The notes beneath the pieces are model-generated. The model did no database searches, was not told the origin of the DNA, and saw only the letters and a list, made by a program, of their open reading frames with translations. This document shows, piece after piece, positions 23,903 to 36,853 of a DNA stretch of 64,000 bases. This DNA is from Chloranthus sessilifolius (taxonomy: Eukaryota; Streptophyta; Magnoliopsida; Chloranthales; Chloranthaceae): positions 62,994,646 to 63,058,645 of the forward strand of contig CM037585.1 in NCBI GenBank assembly GCA_021018995.1. Direction: 5' to 3'. Made by a program: the position numbers and the translations under genes. The stretch's first letter is position 1. Each line of letters begins with the position of its first letter.

Positions 23903-24985
23903 TCAAACCTGCTGAACATTGATCAAGTCCAACCAATGCTTAGACTTGACCATCGACACCACCTTTGTCATTATATCCACAAGATTGTCCTTCGTACTCA
24001 CCTTTTTCAAAGATATCTCGCAATCTTTGATTACTTTTCGTACGAAGTAATATTGTATATCAATGTGCTTGATACGAGCATGATACATGCTTTTTTTTGC
24101 TAAGCAAATATCACTTTAGCTATCGCCAAACACATCAACACTTTCTGTGCGATCCTCCAATCACCAACTAGTCCCTGAAGCCACACTGTTTATTTCACTG
24201 CCTCTTTACTGTCGTATACTCTGCCTTCGTAGTAGACAAAGTTACTATATCCTATAACATCGACCTCTAGCTAAATGAATCACTTGATAGCGTAAACATA
24301 CATTATGTTGTAGACTGACAGTTATCCAAATCACCTGCGTAATTTGATCTACATAACTGCATAACTGATTATTTTTACCACGGCAAAAAAATAACCCAAC
24401 ATCCATGGTACGGTGTATGTACCTCATCATCAATTTTACCACCTGCCAACGTTTCTTGCTTGGATTAACTATACATCTGCTAACCACGCTAACGGTCTGT
24501 GAAACATCCACCCGAGTGCACACCATAGTGTACATCAAGCTACCAACTGTACTCGCATAGGAAACATGAGACATGTACTCAGACTCCTCATCCATAGTAG
24601 GAGACATGCTAATCAAAAGATAAAAGTGAGCTGCTAATAGAGTTACTCACTGCCTTTGAGTTCTCCATCCCATACCATGTGAGTATCTTTTCCAGATAAC
24701 TCTTCTGTGTCAGGCACAACTGTCCTTCCTTTTTATCTCTCTCAATTTTTATCCGAAGAAATTTTCTTGTTATGCCAAGATCCTTCATCTCAAACTCCAT
24801 GCTAAGTTGAGATTTCAACTTATTGATCTCCACTATGCTCTTTGAAGCTATGAGCATGTCATTAATATACAAGGTAAGATAAATATACAAGTCCTATGCT
24901 AGCCTTTTGAAGTAAACACAGTTCTCATATTCACTTCAAATATAATTTTGACTCACCATGAATGTGTCAAACCTCTTGTATCACT
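23903..24985 (-). pseudogene. Copia RT/RNase H remnant
   Basis: Read on the minus strand: KRFDTFMVSQ and ENCVYFKR upstream, then YINDMLIASKSIVEINKLK (the copia YVDDMLIA region), FEMKDLGITRKFLRIKI, LTQKSYLEKIL. Next come SYASTVGSLMYTMVCTRVDV (A-VGSLMYAM-TRPD pattern) and the RNase H end HARIKHIDIQYYFVR and NLVDIMTKVV. All are diagnostic of Ty1/copia pol. It is broken at several places. Confidence 0.85.
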
Positions 24986-25270
24986 TGTAGACATCCCATT
25001 TTCGCCCTCCCAGAATATACAAATCTATTCGATCAACCTTCGACCATACCCACGACCCTCGAAAAGGGACTAACCCTCCCCGAAAGCCTTAAAATCCTAA
25101 ATACGAGAACATATACTAAAATAATAGTATATGGTTGAATCCCAAGTTGAAACAATAGCTCTGTGGCTCAGACCCGACTTGGCTCAGGAAAGATCTCGAA
25201 TTCCTCACCCTCACAGAGGCACGTAATTTAATTACACGAATGGGCATATGTTGTTTAATCTGTTTCGGTC
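24986..25270. repeat. Unassigned LTR-like fragment
   Basis: It begins TGTAGACATCCCATTTTCGC, which resembles the start of some gypsy (TAT-like) LTRs, and runs until similarity to the A/C-type LTRs begins at about 25270. Non-coding. No partner is seen. Confidence 0.35.
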
Positions 25271-26612
25271 TGTGAAAGGATGTGCTGATTTATTATGTGG
25301 TGTTGGAAGAAAATTAAAATCAAAGAAAATAAAGGATAAAAGTTATATGGTGAAAACAATAATCCTAAAACATCCTAAGCCTGCAAGATTCAAGGCTATT
25401 GTAGCAAGTTTTGATAAGTAAGAGTTTGTCTCACAGAGAAATTGATCTAAAATCCAAAATGAGCTATAATAGTAGGCCTCCAGATCTGGCTACAGATCTG
25501 ACAATCCTAAAGAAAGGGAGTTGGGTGTCACGACTACACTAAATTAACCCTAACAAAAGAGAAATAAAGTGAAACCATATTCTAGAGAAAGGGTTAAGAA
25601 AAAAATAGTGATGGTGTGTGTCAAAATAAAATATAAAAATGATGGGAAGTAAACAGGTTAAGCTAGAGTTAATGCAATAATGTAACTCAGATTTAGACTG
25701 TCTCTGCAGTGGTCCTTTCTGAGATGCTATCAATAACCTCAACAAGGTAGAAGAATCCAATTTAACCCATGCCATTTGGGGTGCTCTTAGGGCTATACTC
25801 TGTCCACTCAAATGGTCACAGAGTATCTGATAGAGTCTAGCAAATCTCATTGATTACACCAGAAATGCTAGCCTAATCCAAAGGAGTGTACTGATCATTT
25901 CCCCAACTAATGGACCAGATCAGGCTATGAATATTATTACAACACTATATAATGCCAGTGCTACAAGCTCCCCAGATCTGCGCACAAATATGGCTGACAT
26001 CCATAGGTATTCCAACTCATAAAATCTTATGTGCTTTGCCAAGACCAACGGCCCAATGTATGTGCTCACACAAAGGACCAGCAACAGGTTGAATAAGGAT
26101 TTAGATTCAGCTGGTCATTGCTATAAAAGGCCTGCAATGACTCAGTCTCAAGTTGCAATTACTACAGAGAAATCAGATCTAACATATGATATCGGTCAAG
26201 TAAAATAGAGGGGAGCCAGTTCCTACACAAATCTCCTCACAAGGCTCTAGAAGCTTATGTGAAGAGGAGAAGAATCCTTCTTAGACATGTGGCTGGACAC
26301 CACCTAAGGATTATAATCTGTGAACTCAAACGGTCACAGGGTATCCGATAGGTCTGTCCATACCACAGAGATCTGAGAAAGAACATGTAAACTGCTGCTG
26401 CCACCAAGGAGTCCTAGGGCTACGAACTCTCCAAATCTGGCTACAAATTCAGCTTGCTATCCAGGGGCCTATTAAACCAAAGAAAATTAGATGATAAATA
26501 ATAAATCTATTAGAAACTGAATGGGCTACTCTCAAAGCATAGATCCTATAGACATCTAAGGAAACTATAAGATCTGTAGATTTAATTATAATTAAAACAA
26601 CAATCCATTATG
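25271..26612 (-). repeat. Diverged A-related LTR fragment (R/U5 part)
   Basis: Minus-strand LTR sequence related to A and C but clearly diverged. It has the conserved terminal block (TAGCAAGTTTTGATAAGTAA near 25400) and two hairpin modules, at 25791-25832 and about 26309-26352. It corresponds to the part of the A LTR downstream of the TATA box. It is an older or separate subfamily, useful as an outgroup for the hairpin. Confidence 0.65.
25791..25832 (-). other. Conserved RNA hairpin module (diverged LTR)
   Basis: On the minus strand ATACT.CTGT (GA bulge) CCA, loop TTTGAG, TGG.ACAG.AGTAT forms 12 Watson-Crick pairs. Outer pairs differ from the A and C versions but still match. Confidence 0.6.
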
Positions 26613-26975
26613 TTATGCACTGAAAAGTACCACTTTTCACCTCTTAACCTAGCCTTTGATGGACCTTGAAGCCCACTAATAATCATTTGTTAAGCATGTT
26701 TTGCAGCTAGTAATAAAATGTGCAGCTTAATATAAAACCCAGGCTTTTGGGCTCAAAGAGAGAAAATACAAGCAAAGGTGATAGCTAAGCCAAAGCCTAA
26801 TGGAAAACCTTGGTAGTGCTCACCATAGTGACTCACTGTTGCTGATCATCATTGACCTAAAGTTTAGCAGATGACTGAAGAGTGCCAAGAAACAGACCTT
26901 GTAGAGTTAAGAAGCCTCCTCGCGAAGCTAAAGTTGCAGTGGAAGAAGCACTCGTGCAGATAGGCCGTGCAGTTA
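26613..26975 (+). repeat. A-related LTR start fragment, plus orientation
   Basis: It begins TGTTATGCACTGAAAAGTAC, close to the A LTR start, and carries CTCGCGAAG-type words near 26920-26970. At 26976 the sequence switches directly to minus-oriented A2 LTR, so the two fragments are inverted relative to each other. Confidence 0.6.
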
Positions 26976-28655
26976 AGAGGAGAGTCTGCCTCTGTACAAT
27001 CCCTCACCAGGCTTCTATAAGCTCATGTGAAAAGAAGAAGGATCCATCTTGGATCGGTGGATCTGAATCACCCTAAGGCTATAATCTGTCCACTTAAATG
27101 GCCACAGACTATCACAGAGGTTATCCTCCTCACGGAGCCCAAAATAAAATAGGATTATCGCTGCTACCACCATGTTCACCAGGCTACCAGCTCAAGCTCC
27201 CATGGGGATTTCAGATCTAGTAGGTCCTGTGGTGGGGCTAAGGCTAGAAGACCATGATAGCCCAGACACATAGGTCACTTGGATATGAGTGGCCTTAAAA
27301 TCAGTCCTCCATTGCTTTGAAACATAGCTAAGGCAATGGGGGATCACAAGGCAGCAGCCTTGCACAGAGCATCTCACATATAAACAACAATCCCACAAAG
27401 TACAAATCCTATTGCAAAACTTCCATTAATATAACTCAAATACATATACAAAGTCATAGCCAGCAATTGCTGAACTATGGAGAGAAGAAAAGAAAAAGAA
27501 AAAGAAAAAGAAAAACTACTTACTGCCAAAAAGAAAGAGAAAAGAAAAGAGATCTGAGATAGGTTCCCAGATACCTAAACCTAAGCTAGGCCTGGGTATA
27601 TATAGCAGTGGGGTGGCAGTGCATTAGGGTTAGGAAACCCTAATTTTAATGATGCCATGTGGCCATATACTGATCCTTGGATGCCTCGGGGCGTGTGCAC
27701 AGAGATTTGAGCGTGGGAGTGCGTGCCCTAATCACTAGAAATTTCCAGAATGCCCTCTACTAAAGAGATGGAAGTTTAGGTTCAGAGCCTCGCTAGGTAG
27801 CTGTAGTTTCCCAGACTTGTCGCGTGGTAGCTCATTGCTCTTCGCTAGGATGATTTGACACTGAAGCTTCAGCCGTCGCGAGGTTGCCTTGGTTTGCTCT
27901 TCAGGCAGTCGCGCGGTAGAGAGTTGAGCTCTCGCTGGGTTGGAGTTCGCGAGGTTGAATAGAAAACACAGTCTCAAGCATCGCGAGGTTGCAATTCAAG
28001 CAGTCGCGCGGTAGATTAGTCTTCGCTGGGCAGCAGCGCGAGAACTGCGCGAGCTCTTCTCTTTACTTGGACTTCGCGAGTTACCTCGCGAGGTTCTTTT
28101 GAGTTCTGAACTGTGCGAGGTTCTTTGTCTCACTCAATCTTCGCGAGCTTGGCTTTGCCTTCGCCAGGATGCTTTCTTTCTTGAATGGCTCATGAACTGC
28201 GCGAGGCATTCTTCTTCTGAGAATTGTACCCTGCGGCGACTGCGCGACAGCTGCGCGAGGAATCTTCTGAAGCTCTCTCTCCTCAGCTGTCTTAAGCGAA
28301 CTTCACGAGATTGACAGAGGTCTGCTGTGAACTGTGCGACACTGAGCGATGTGTTCTACTCTTGAGCTTCGCGAGAGCTGCGCGAGGTTGAGTTTCTGAA
28401 GCTCCTCAGTCATTCATCTACGCGAGAGGTTGCTGTAAAGCCTTGGGAAGCTCAGCTGATCTGCGCGAGGCTTCAAAGTTCATTCTTGCTGAGGGGCATC
28501 TGGTGCCAAAGCAGGCTCCATAACAGGATTCTTGGCCTTATTTCACTGCTGATTATTTCCTGAACAAAACACTTAAGAAGAGTTTATTAGGTGGCTAAGG
28601 GTCTAATCAAAGGTTAAGTTAAGGGGTGAAAAGTGGTACTTTTCAGGTCTTAACA
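26976..28655 (-). repeat. A2 3' LTR (partial)
   Basis: It ends on the right at 28655 with TCTTAACA (LTR start on minus). It contains the CGCG array (about 27780-28480), the TATA box at 27597-27604 and one hairpin module at 27077-27113. Matched to 36854-39326, it holds the LTR start and roughly two thirds of the length. Confidence 0.85.
27597..27604 (-). promoter_or_regulatory. TATA box of A2 3' LTR
   Basis: TATATATA in the same context as A1 (GGTATATATAGCAGTGG on plus). It lies about 180 bp from the CGCG array edge. Confidence 0.65.
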
Positions 28656-28668
28656 CACCCCCAAACCT
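28656..28668 (-). other. 3' polypurine tract of A2
   Basis: On the minus strand AGGTTTGGGGGTG abuts the LTR start, identical to the A1 tract. Confidence 0.75.
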
Positions 28669-30499
28669 AATCTTTGCTAGTCCCTTAGCAAAGCTACATT
28701 AAATCTACTCTAAAAATTAAATGCCACTTTCGTAGGGAGCACGGATACATTTAGCATATGTACCAAGCCTTTTAAACCCCTAGGTGATCCCTAGTGGAGG
28801 AGTGAAGTCTCCTGAGGGTTTTCAGTAAAGACACCCACAAACTTCTCCAATGAAATAGTTAACTAAAGTGCAATGTCATCCAATGAGCAGTTAAGGAATC
28901 AGATTTAGTCTACTCATGAATCAGCATAAAAGAAATTTAATTCATTGGTTGCACAGGAACTTAGACAACATAAACTCTCATGTTTACACAGCATTTCCAA
29001 ATAATTTGTGATCACAGAAACCTGCACAAGTGTATGTCAGCACAGAGTATCCTTATGTCAGAAAATTAGGTTAAGGTCATACATAATGCATTCAAGTTCA
29101 GACCCAAAAGAAAGCTTTACAGGGCATACTCTCATCAAAGTTTGTTGAGGGGTTCAGTCTCTCACAGGCTCAAGAGCAATTACATCCCCCAACTGGGTTT
29201 GTAAGCATGAGCATAAGCAGAGTTCTTAAGTGCTGACATCATTGTCAGTTTCTCACCATAGATTGGATAATTCCTTATCTTCACATGACAGCTCACTCAA
29301 TCTTTGGATCACAAGGGCTTTTAACTGGGTTGGAATGTGGCTTATGGAGTATGGTTAAAAAGAATGGAAGGTTTGAAAAGGGGTTCAAAGATTGAGAACT
29401 CAGTGGGTGTAGGAGGTGGTTCATGACTTCACCTTCTTGAATTCAGCTCCCTTCATCTTCTTTGAGATTTTCAGATTTGAAGTGACTTTCTTCTTGATTT
29501 TGATTTTCCAATGAAGGTTCCTCTTGACTTCTCTCTTATTCCTCTTCATTATTATTTTTTTGTTTCTTTTTTTCGGAGTTTTCTTCTTTTATTTTGTTTT
29601 TGCTTTTAGAAATGCCACCATGTCCTCGATTACCCATACGCGAATAGATGCTTCTTCTCCATTCACCTAATGCTGACCATAACTAGTCCATCTTCAACTC
29701 TTTCTCCTTTACCTTTTGAATTCTCAGAGTGAGGGTAGGTTGAATCAGGTTCATAGGTTCAGGTTCAAGTACTCAGGTGTATTTTGAAGAAATTTAGGAT
29801 TTAAAGTTCAAAGGGGGTATGGACAAGGGAAATTGCTTTAGGATTGATCTTTTTAGGCTCAAACTGTCCAAGAGAAGGCCTTGATCCTTTCCTAGGTCTC
29901 ATGAGTAATCGCCGCTTGTTTCAACTTGGAGTTACCTAACTTCTAGTGAGCATGACTCAAATTCTTAGAACTAGAAGAAATGCCTTAGTTACTCCTCAAA
30001 GAAAAAATTTTGTAGGCCCAATTCTCACTGGTTATGGTCATCCTTTGAACTTTCAAGTATGTCCTCACCTTTTTCTCTCTCTAATGATTCACTAAGTGCA
30101 GATACAAGTGGGTTTCCTTGGTGAAACTATTATGGAAATGTGGAATATTAGAAGTCTATAATGTTCAATGCTTGCATAAATTTTAAACTTCTTAATTTCA
30201 TGATTCTTAAGTGAACAGAGGTCCATTTCCATATTGCTCAGATGAGTCTGCTGCACTTATGTTAACTATTCCATTGGCAGGGTCTGCCTGCCATACCCCC
30301 CAACCTATGAGGAGCAGTGTCCTCACTGGTTCAAGGTAATGTGCAGCAGACTTATTACAACATAAAAGAAAAGGAAAACAAAACACACAGACAAAGCAAG
30401 ACAGTAAAGACAGGGGAAAAGTCTATGAAATATTAGAAATGCACAAAATATAAGAGAACATATGTAAAAGAAATAGAGGAAACCCTAGGTACAATCTAA
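28669..30499 (-). other. A2 3' non-coding region with central polypurine-like motif
   Basis: Collinear with 13008-14867 of A1. The central motif lies at 30295-30306 (minus AGGTTGGGGGGT followed by ATGGCAG). No reading frame is conserved between the copies, although long stretches are nearly identical, so conservation here reflects recent common origin or RNA-level function. Confidence 0.6.
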
Positions 30500-33400
30500 T
30501 CAGAATTTGGATTTAAATTTATCCCAGCCCATCTTCCTTGCATGTTCTTGAAGGAGAGCCTCTTCTTCTTTCTTCTTGCGTTCCCTCTCGGCCTTCCTCT
30601 GCTCTGGAGTTTTGGGTATGGTAGGAGCTCGGACCCTCATTTTTCTCTTCTTTGGCTCAGGAGGGATCTCCGAGGATTTTGCAGTGGGTGGCTCAGGGGG
30701 TTTGGTGGGGGATTTCCCGTTGGGGCCCGTACCTTTGGAGGCTTGCCCTGGCTGAGGCAGAGGTGGAATAGGAGATGATTGGTCTAGTGGAGGCTCAGGA
30801 GGGGCAACGGGAGATTTGGCTGGAGCTGGCATTTGAGACAGGAGAGGACCTTTCCCTTTTTCTGCTTTAGGGGGAGCCATAGGAGATGGAACTGGTAATT
30901 TTGCTGTAGGCACGACAGGGCTCTTCCCTTTCGCGAACTTGCTCGGTGGTGGTTCCTCCTCAGACATGGCAGATGGTTCTTTGCCAATTTTCAAAGAGCG
31001 AGTTGGGGGAATGGACTTCTTAGCAGCATTAGCCGAGATAGGATTGTGCAGGTATCTGAAGGGGCAGCCACAGTAGGTTGGGCATTGGGATCCGTAGGTG
31101 GTGCCTCATCAGAGTCAGAATCAGAAGGAAAGAGCTCAGTAGGGTCCAATCCTAGGGCAGCAGCAGCCTGTCTGTGTTCTTCTTTGGAGAGGAGGCGCCC
31201 ATGGGGATCATCCTGAGCGGAAGCTCGGGTGACCTTTGGAGGTGGGGGCAGTGGCTCTCTTAGGAGTGGGCTTTTTCTTGGAAGGGGTGTGTTTCCTTTT
31301 GATAGCAGGAGAGGGAATAGGGGGGGGCACTGATATAGGAGGAGGAGCTACAGTAGGGGTTACAGCAGGAGCAATAGGTTTTGTAGGTACTGCAGAAAGA
31401 AATGGCAGTAGGCATTGGAGGAGGAACAGGAGGAGCTACCGGAGTGGAGGATGTGGGAGTTGGGGGAACAGACTGTGTAGGGGTTGGTGTAGGGGTTGTG
31501 GAAGAAGATGGGACTGGATGTGTGGAAGAAGATGGGGCCTCAGGGGGAGCGGTGGCGATGGGGGTGGCTTGGATAGGATGGGATAGTAGGAAAGCAACTC
31601 TCTGTTCCAAGATGTCAATTTTCTTGTTAGCCCACAAGAGATTGGTATCCGCAAGCTCCTTACTAAGATGGGTGATCTCCTGAGCATTGTTCAATTTCTT
31701 CTCTAATAGCCGATTATGCTTTTTCACCCTCTCAGCATTGGCCTTTTCCATCCCAGCGGTCATTTTATAGTAAGTTGCTGCAACCTTGTGCGCAGTTGAT
31801 GTCTCCATAATTGCCTCCCATCCTTTTGAAATATCGCGCAGCTGCTCGTTGTGAGCAAGCTTCACATCACTAAGCTTCTGCAACAAGGGGTATTCAATGG
31901 CTTGGCGGAGTTGGGCCATGCCATGGAGAAGAACATCCCTCTTGATATAAGGATTGTCTCTCATGGCATGGAGGAGGGTGAAGTAGGGAGGGGTGTAGTA
32001 GGAGTGTCTGGGCCAGATTGGGAGAAATGAAGTGGAAGGAAGAGAGGGTGATGGAGCCTGAGGGGGAGAAGTGGGGGTTATAGAAATGGTTTGGGTGGTC
32101 TGGATGGAATGGTCAGTGAATTGAGGAGGGGGTGGGAGAAGAGGGGGAATGGAAGGTATGGGTGGAAAATGAAATGAAGGAAGGGCAGCTGATGTGGATT
32201 GTTCAGGGGAAGGGAAGAAGGGTATGGTGAAGGGTTGAACTGGAAGGGAGGGTGCAAATAGGGGGGGTGGAATGGGAAAGGTGAATGTGAATGGAATGGG
32301 GTCTGTCTGGGTAGAAGTGTTGGTGAATTGAGGGGAGGTAGTATTAGAGGTGAATGGATAGGGAGAGAGGGAATGGAGTGGTCGTGTATGGTATCATGGA
32401 GGGGAAGGATGGAGGCGAGTCAATGGGGGTAGGGTCTGCTGGAACAGGGGGAGGAGAGGTTGAAGGGGTTGCGTTGGGATTGGTGGGTTTGTCAATGTGT
32501 GAAGGGTGGATTGATGGTGGTTATGTCACTTGTATTTGGGCTTGGGTCTCGTGGTGTTGGATAGTTGGGTTTGGAGGTCATGGATAGGGGAAAGGATATG
32601 AGTAAGGGAACTGAGGTTGGTTGAGGGGTAGGAGGGTAAGAAGGAATAGGTTGGAAAGGGGAAGTGGGGCATGATGGAAAGTGGTAGGGGAAAGGGGGGT
32701 TGGGTGAATGATGTGGTGAAGGGAGAGGAGACTCAGGAGAGGGATGTCTTGGTGGGCAAGGTATCAAGCAACGTCATGAAGGCTTGATACCCAGAGAGGT
32801 GGTGGCTAGGTTGAAGTCCAGTGTCATGGAGAGGTGGGTCTAAGGGTTGGTCACTAAGGGGTGTGACTGTGGGAAGGGCAGGGGTAGTGTGAGAGGTTTT
32901 CTTTTTAAGGTAGGTTATCAAGGGAGTGATGTCAGGGTGAGGATCAAGGGCTATGGGAGAGACTGGGGTTGTTGATTGGGGTAGGGTGGGTGAAGGTGGA
33001 GTGGTGTCTTGGGGTTCAACACTTTCTTCCCAGGTTCAGATAATGGTTGGAGGGGGAATGGAGAAAGGAGAGGAAAGAGGAGAAGTGAGAGATGGAATGG
33101 GTGAAGAAGGTAGGGGAGAGGCCAGAGTAGTGGATGGAGGAATTGCTGCAGAAGCAGAGGTGACAGAAGCTTGCGCCACCTTCTTTGGGGCAAGGGTTTT
33201 TGCCTTCTTTTTGGGGGCAGGGGTGGCCGTTGCCACAGCAGCTTCCTCTCCCTGCTCGGAGACCTCCTGAGCTTTAGTCTTCTTCTTCTTCCGGGGAGCC
33301 ATTAAGCTTCACGATCCCCCATTGTCTTTTAGCAAATGTGGTGGGAGTGAGGTCAGCAGATAACTCCCCCACTGGTATCTTGTATCCTCCCCTCAGAAGT

Positions 33401-34156
33401 AGTCTGGTGATGAGTCTTCCATAGGGGAGAGTGTGGCTCTTCTTTTACAGCCCCAGCTTCACCATTGTATCCTTCATGGCCTCGAAGATCAACCATGCAG
33501 CATTGAATCCATGGCCCAGAGAGAAGGAATACAGAGCATCAGCAATTGGTGTCCTCCTTTCTTGCTGATGGCCGAACCAATAGATGTTCTTCCTCAAAAC
33601 TTGATCAATGAACAACAGTTTGGGCTCCAAATCTCTTCTTCTGATGGAGTCCCTTGTGGCCTTCAAGCCTTTGGTAATGGCATGGGCAATTGTGTCAATG
33701 GGGGCACTCACAGGGGCACCATAACCGCAATTGGGATCAAATCTGGTAGGGATGCCCAAGACTTCAGCGATCAACTCCGGGCTAAGCAGCATCTCAAAGT
33801 TGTCAACTAATGCAAGGAGGCCTGGCTGCCCTTGTGTGTCGGGTCTGAGCCTAAGGTGTCAGAAGAGTTGCACTAACCTAGGGTAGGCTAGTGCAGAATC
33901 ATTTAAGAAGGGGAAGACCAGCTACCACAAGAACTCGATGGCAAGTGCTGACAATGGCTCAGATTCAAAGAAAGAGATATAAAAAATGGCTTCAGGCTCT
34001 AAGGGAATGGAAAGGAGGAGCTGGAGGGTGTGTTGGTGCCGCCCGTACCACCCCCTTCCCTTTTTGCAGAGCCGTAGAGGACTTGGCTTTCTTAGGTGTA
34101 GGCTCCCCAGTGGCCTTATCCCTGGCTCTCTTCACAGGTGCGCTTTTAGGAGCCAT
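30500..34156 (-). pseudogene. A2 ORF2 remnant
   Basis: Minus-strand copy of the A1 ORF2, from ATG 34156 (start word ATGGCTCC shared with A1 and D) to 30500 (KMGWDKFKSKF). The globular region is recognisable (LLSPELIAEVLGIPTRFDP, RNLEPKLLFIDQVLRKN-like segment, QERRTPIADALYSFSLGHGF). It is followed by the Pro-rich spacer (about 32100-33250, G-rich on plus), the coiled coil (RDNPYIKRDVLLHGMAQL, LLEKKLNNAQEIT) and the basic tail (KKRKMRVRAPTIPKTPEQRK). It is broken at several points. Protein-level similarity to A1 is very high across all parts, including the low-complexity spacer. Confidence 0.7.
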
Positions 34157-34384
34157 CCCAACTTCCTTGGTGAGTGTGGAGTTACAAATTTGAAAGGAAA
34201 TACCAGGAGCTGAGTCTAACCCTAAAAGTTAGGGTTCTATTTAATGGAATGCACAAAGGAGCTCAAGAGCTCTAAACAAGGGGCAACTATTAATAGGAGC
34301 TTGAAGAATAACAATCCTGAAGTTTGAAGTGAACAATGATCTGGGGACAGGGTGCTAAAGGAGAGAGGTGGAGAGGAGTGGGAG

Positions 34385-34640
34385 CTAGGGTTTCGCTGGT
34401 AAGAGAGGAAAGAGAAAGCAGTAAGGAAAAGCAGTGCGGGGTGGGATTTAAATATCGCGAAGCTCGGCACGCTTTGGAAAGTCCGCCCGCTGGTTGGGAA
34501 TGAATGGGTCGCGAGATTAGATGTCCCTTGAAACTACGCGATGCAGCCCACCCAGTTATTTGAAACTCGCGACAGCACAACAAAGCAGTTCCTTATGAAC
34601 TGCGCGAGATGGGACCAAACTCATTATTCAGAACCCCATG
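34385..34640 (-). promoter_or_regulatory. A2 promoter-like block before ORF2
   Basis: Minus-strand equivalent of the A1 block: CGCG motifs (about 34455-34610: TATCGCGAAG, GGTCGCGAGATT, CTACGCGATG, CTCGCGACAG, CTGCGCGAGA), TATA-like ATTTAAATA at 34446-34454 and a telo-box at 34385-34393 (AAACCCTAG on minus). Order and spacing match A1 and D. Confidence 0.5.
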
Positions 34641-34959
34641 ATGGCTTAATCGAGGCAGAATTCACTCACCCACCAGTTCGCTGTTTGACGCTTACCAAAG
34701 GGGTGGATTCTCTCACAGACTCTCTTCCAGGGACACCCCTAATCATTATAAAGCATTCACAATTCTTATACTCTCAAGGCAAGAAAGTCACACATCACGC
34801 AAAGCCTTCAAGTCATCATTCAATCACTTAAAATTATCACACAGGGGAAGTTAGTATCAAAGTAGGCATTAAAGCACTAAACTCAAATTCCAACAAGATT
34901 GCAAACTATTCCTACAAACTGTAAAGTACATATTATACAACGATGCACAGTTCTTATCA

Positions 34960-36528
34960 TCAATTCAATGAAAGATCCCCTTCAGGTTCTGAGGATCCTT
35001 CACCAATCAAAAATTGGCCCTTGGGATTAACCACTGGTTGACTGGGCAACCTTCCCTCTTCTCTTTTGGCTAGGGTGTTCGCTAGTTGTCCAATCTGCTC
35101 CTCCATCTTCTTGATGCTCTGACCATGAGAGTTCACAATCTGAGCCAAGGAACGCAAGTTTTGCAATGAAGCCAAGACTTGGTCCTCAAAAGAAATATTT
35201 CTTGGTTGAGAAGGGGGTAGAACCAACTGATTTTGCTGCTGATGGGGCTGTTGGTGGTGCTAGAAGGTAGACCTCAGGGCATGCCCTTGATTGAACTGCT
35301 GCTGTGGCCTTTGTGGTAAGGCCAACATCTGCTGGGGCTGCATGTAGTTATCTTGCTTCCACCTCAGATTTGGGTGGTCTCTCCATTGGTAACCAGCATT
35401 TTGGTGCTGGTATCCATATGGCTGCCTGTTGTAGCCCAGTTGTTCTTGGCTATAAGACTGACGACAGCAAAGATGTTCCAACATTAATTCAGGAAATTGC
35501 TCTGCAGATGGACATTCCTCCACTGTGCTGTGGGGACTGGCATATCAGACATGCCTCCGCCACATGAGCAGCCCTTCTGGGTTGCATCATAGTCAATAAT
35601 TTATCAAACTTCATAGAGAGGTTTGCCATCTGCAGCTGTAGGTCATTGTTCCCAGACACATCATAAATTTTTCCTTTGGATCCAGTAGCAGGCCCCACCT
35701 TTGACTCAGATTCCTGATGAGTTCTTGCCAGGGATGGCTTTTGAAAAGCATTCTCACTAATCACCTCAAATTTTTCCCATGCCTCCTCAGCAGTCTTGTG
35801 CATGTAGGATCCACCACAAGAGGCATCGACCATATCTCTATTTTTCTCATCAATCCCATTGTAGAAGCTTTGTACAAGCTGCCACTCAAGGATCTTGTGG
35901 TGGGGGCATTGTTTGAGCATCTCTTTAAACCTATCCCAGGACTGGTTAAAATCCTCAGTTGGGGATTGAGAAAATGCAATAATCTCTTTCCTCAACTGGC
36001 TAGTTTTGGTCTCAGGGAAGAACTTGGTTAGAAGTGCAGTGTCTTTCCATGAAGCAATGCTATTGTTGGGAAGAGTGGCCAACTGTGCATCGCCCTATCC
36101 TTCTGAGAGAAGGGAAAGAGTCTGAGCTTAGTAGCCTCAGGTCCCAAACCAGTGATATTAAAAGTGGTGCACAAGGCCAAGAACTGGTCAATATGCTTGT
36201 AAGGGTCTTCTTTGCTAAGCCCATAGAAAGCTGGCAACATCTGGATGATTGAAGTTTTTATCTATTAATTCCCCTGAACATTAGGGAATTGAATGCTAAA
36301 AGGGGAGTTGTAGTCATCCGGAACATTCAACTCCTTGAGGGTTCTGGGGTGTTCTTCACCCATAGTTGCTATCGCAGATTCACCTGGGGGCTCTCCTGTG
36401 GTGTGCCTGTCTCTTCTAAGTTTCCTTCCCCTTTCTAACTCAGGGTTTAGAGGCTCTAAAGTAGGGCTGAGGGATCTCCTCCCTAGCATACAAGCACACC
36501 CATAACAAGGAAAGCTTCTTGCAGGCAC
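34960..36528 (-). pseudogene. A2 gag remnant (Athila-like)
   Basis: From ATG 36528 (MPARSFPCYGCACMLGRRS) to 34960 (GDLSLN). The same capsid core, knuckle and Gln-rich tail as the two A1 gags, with the highest similarity to the copy at 17710. Neighbours: primer site upstream at 36832, ORF2 promoter-like block downstream. It is broken at several places. Confidence 0.85.
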
Positions 36529-36831
36529 ATTGCAAAAGAATACTTGTACACAAACAAATTTATCTAACTATTTTACAGCTATCCAAAGAATACATTTAAA
36601 CTATCCTAGATACTGCTGGAAAAATTGTTAAAAAGAAAGATAGACAGAGCTTTAGAGTCAGAGAGTTTGCAAACAGAGGTAGCCATGCTCCAATTGCAGT
36701 CCAACTATCCTTCGCTGCTGCTGTCCAGATCTGTAAGAAAGATTCACAATTATATCAGCAGTATCAATTATTCATATGTATAAAGAATACTAAGAATACA
36801 AAAACTAAGGGTCTACTATTAGATCATCTAT
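36529..36831 (-). other. A2 leader between primer site and gag
   Basis: About 300 bp, non-coding, collinear with 6932-7239 of A1 including the pyrimidine-rich acceptor-like word. Confidence 0.5.
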
Positions 36832-36848
36832 CCCCGGCAACGGCGCCA
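36832..36848 (-). other. Primer-binding site, tRNA-Asp type (A2)
   Basis: TGGCGCCGTTGCCGGGG on the minus strand is a full 17-base complement to the tRNA-Asp 3' end. It is 5 bases from the LTR edge. Confidence 0.88.
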
Positions 36849-36853
36849 AAAAC

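Larger units (their letters stand above)
22851..24985 (-). mobile_element. Ty1/copia relic (3' part)
   Basis: Minus-strand RT-RNase H sequence lies at 23903-24985, followed by a tentative 3' LTR at 22851-23811 (TGTTGAC... to ...AATAACA on plus). The upstream half of the element is not present; at 24986 an unrelated LTR-like fragment begins. It is heavily broken and looks older than the A elements. Confidence 0.7.

Noticed and set aside
30532-33270. Gly- and Trp/Arg-rich frames opposite to ORF2
   Set aside because: They are the complement of the Pro/Lys-rich coding strand; the low-complexity composition explains them.
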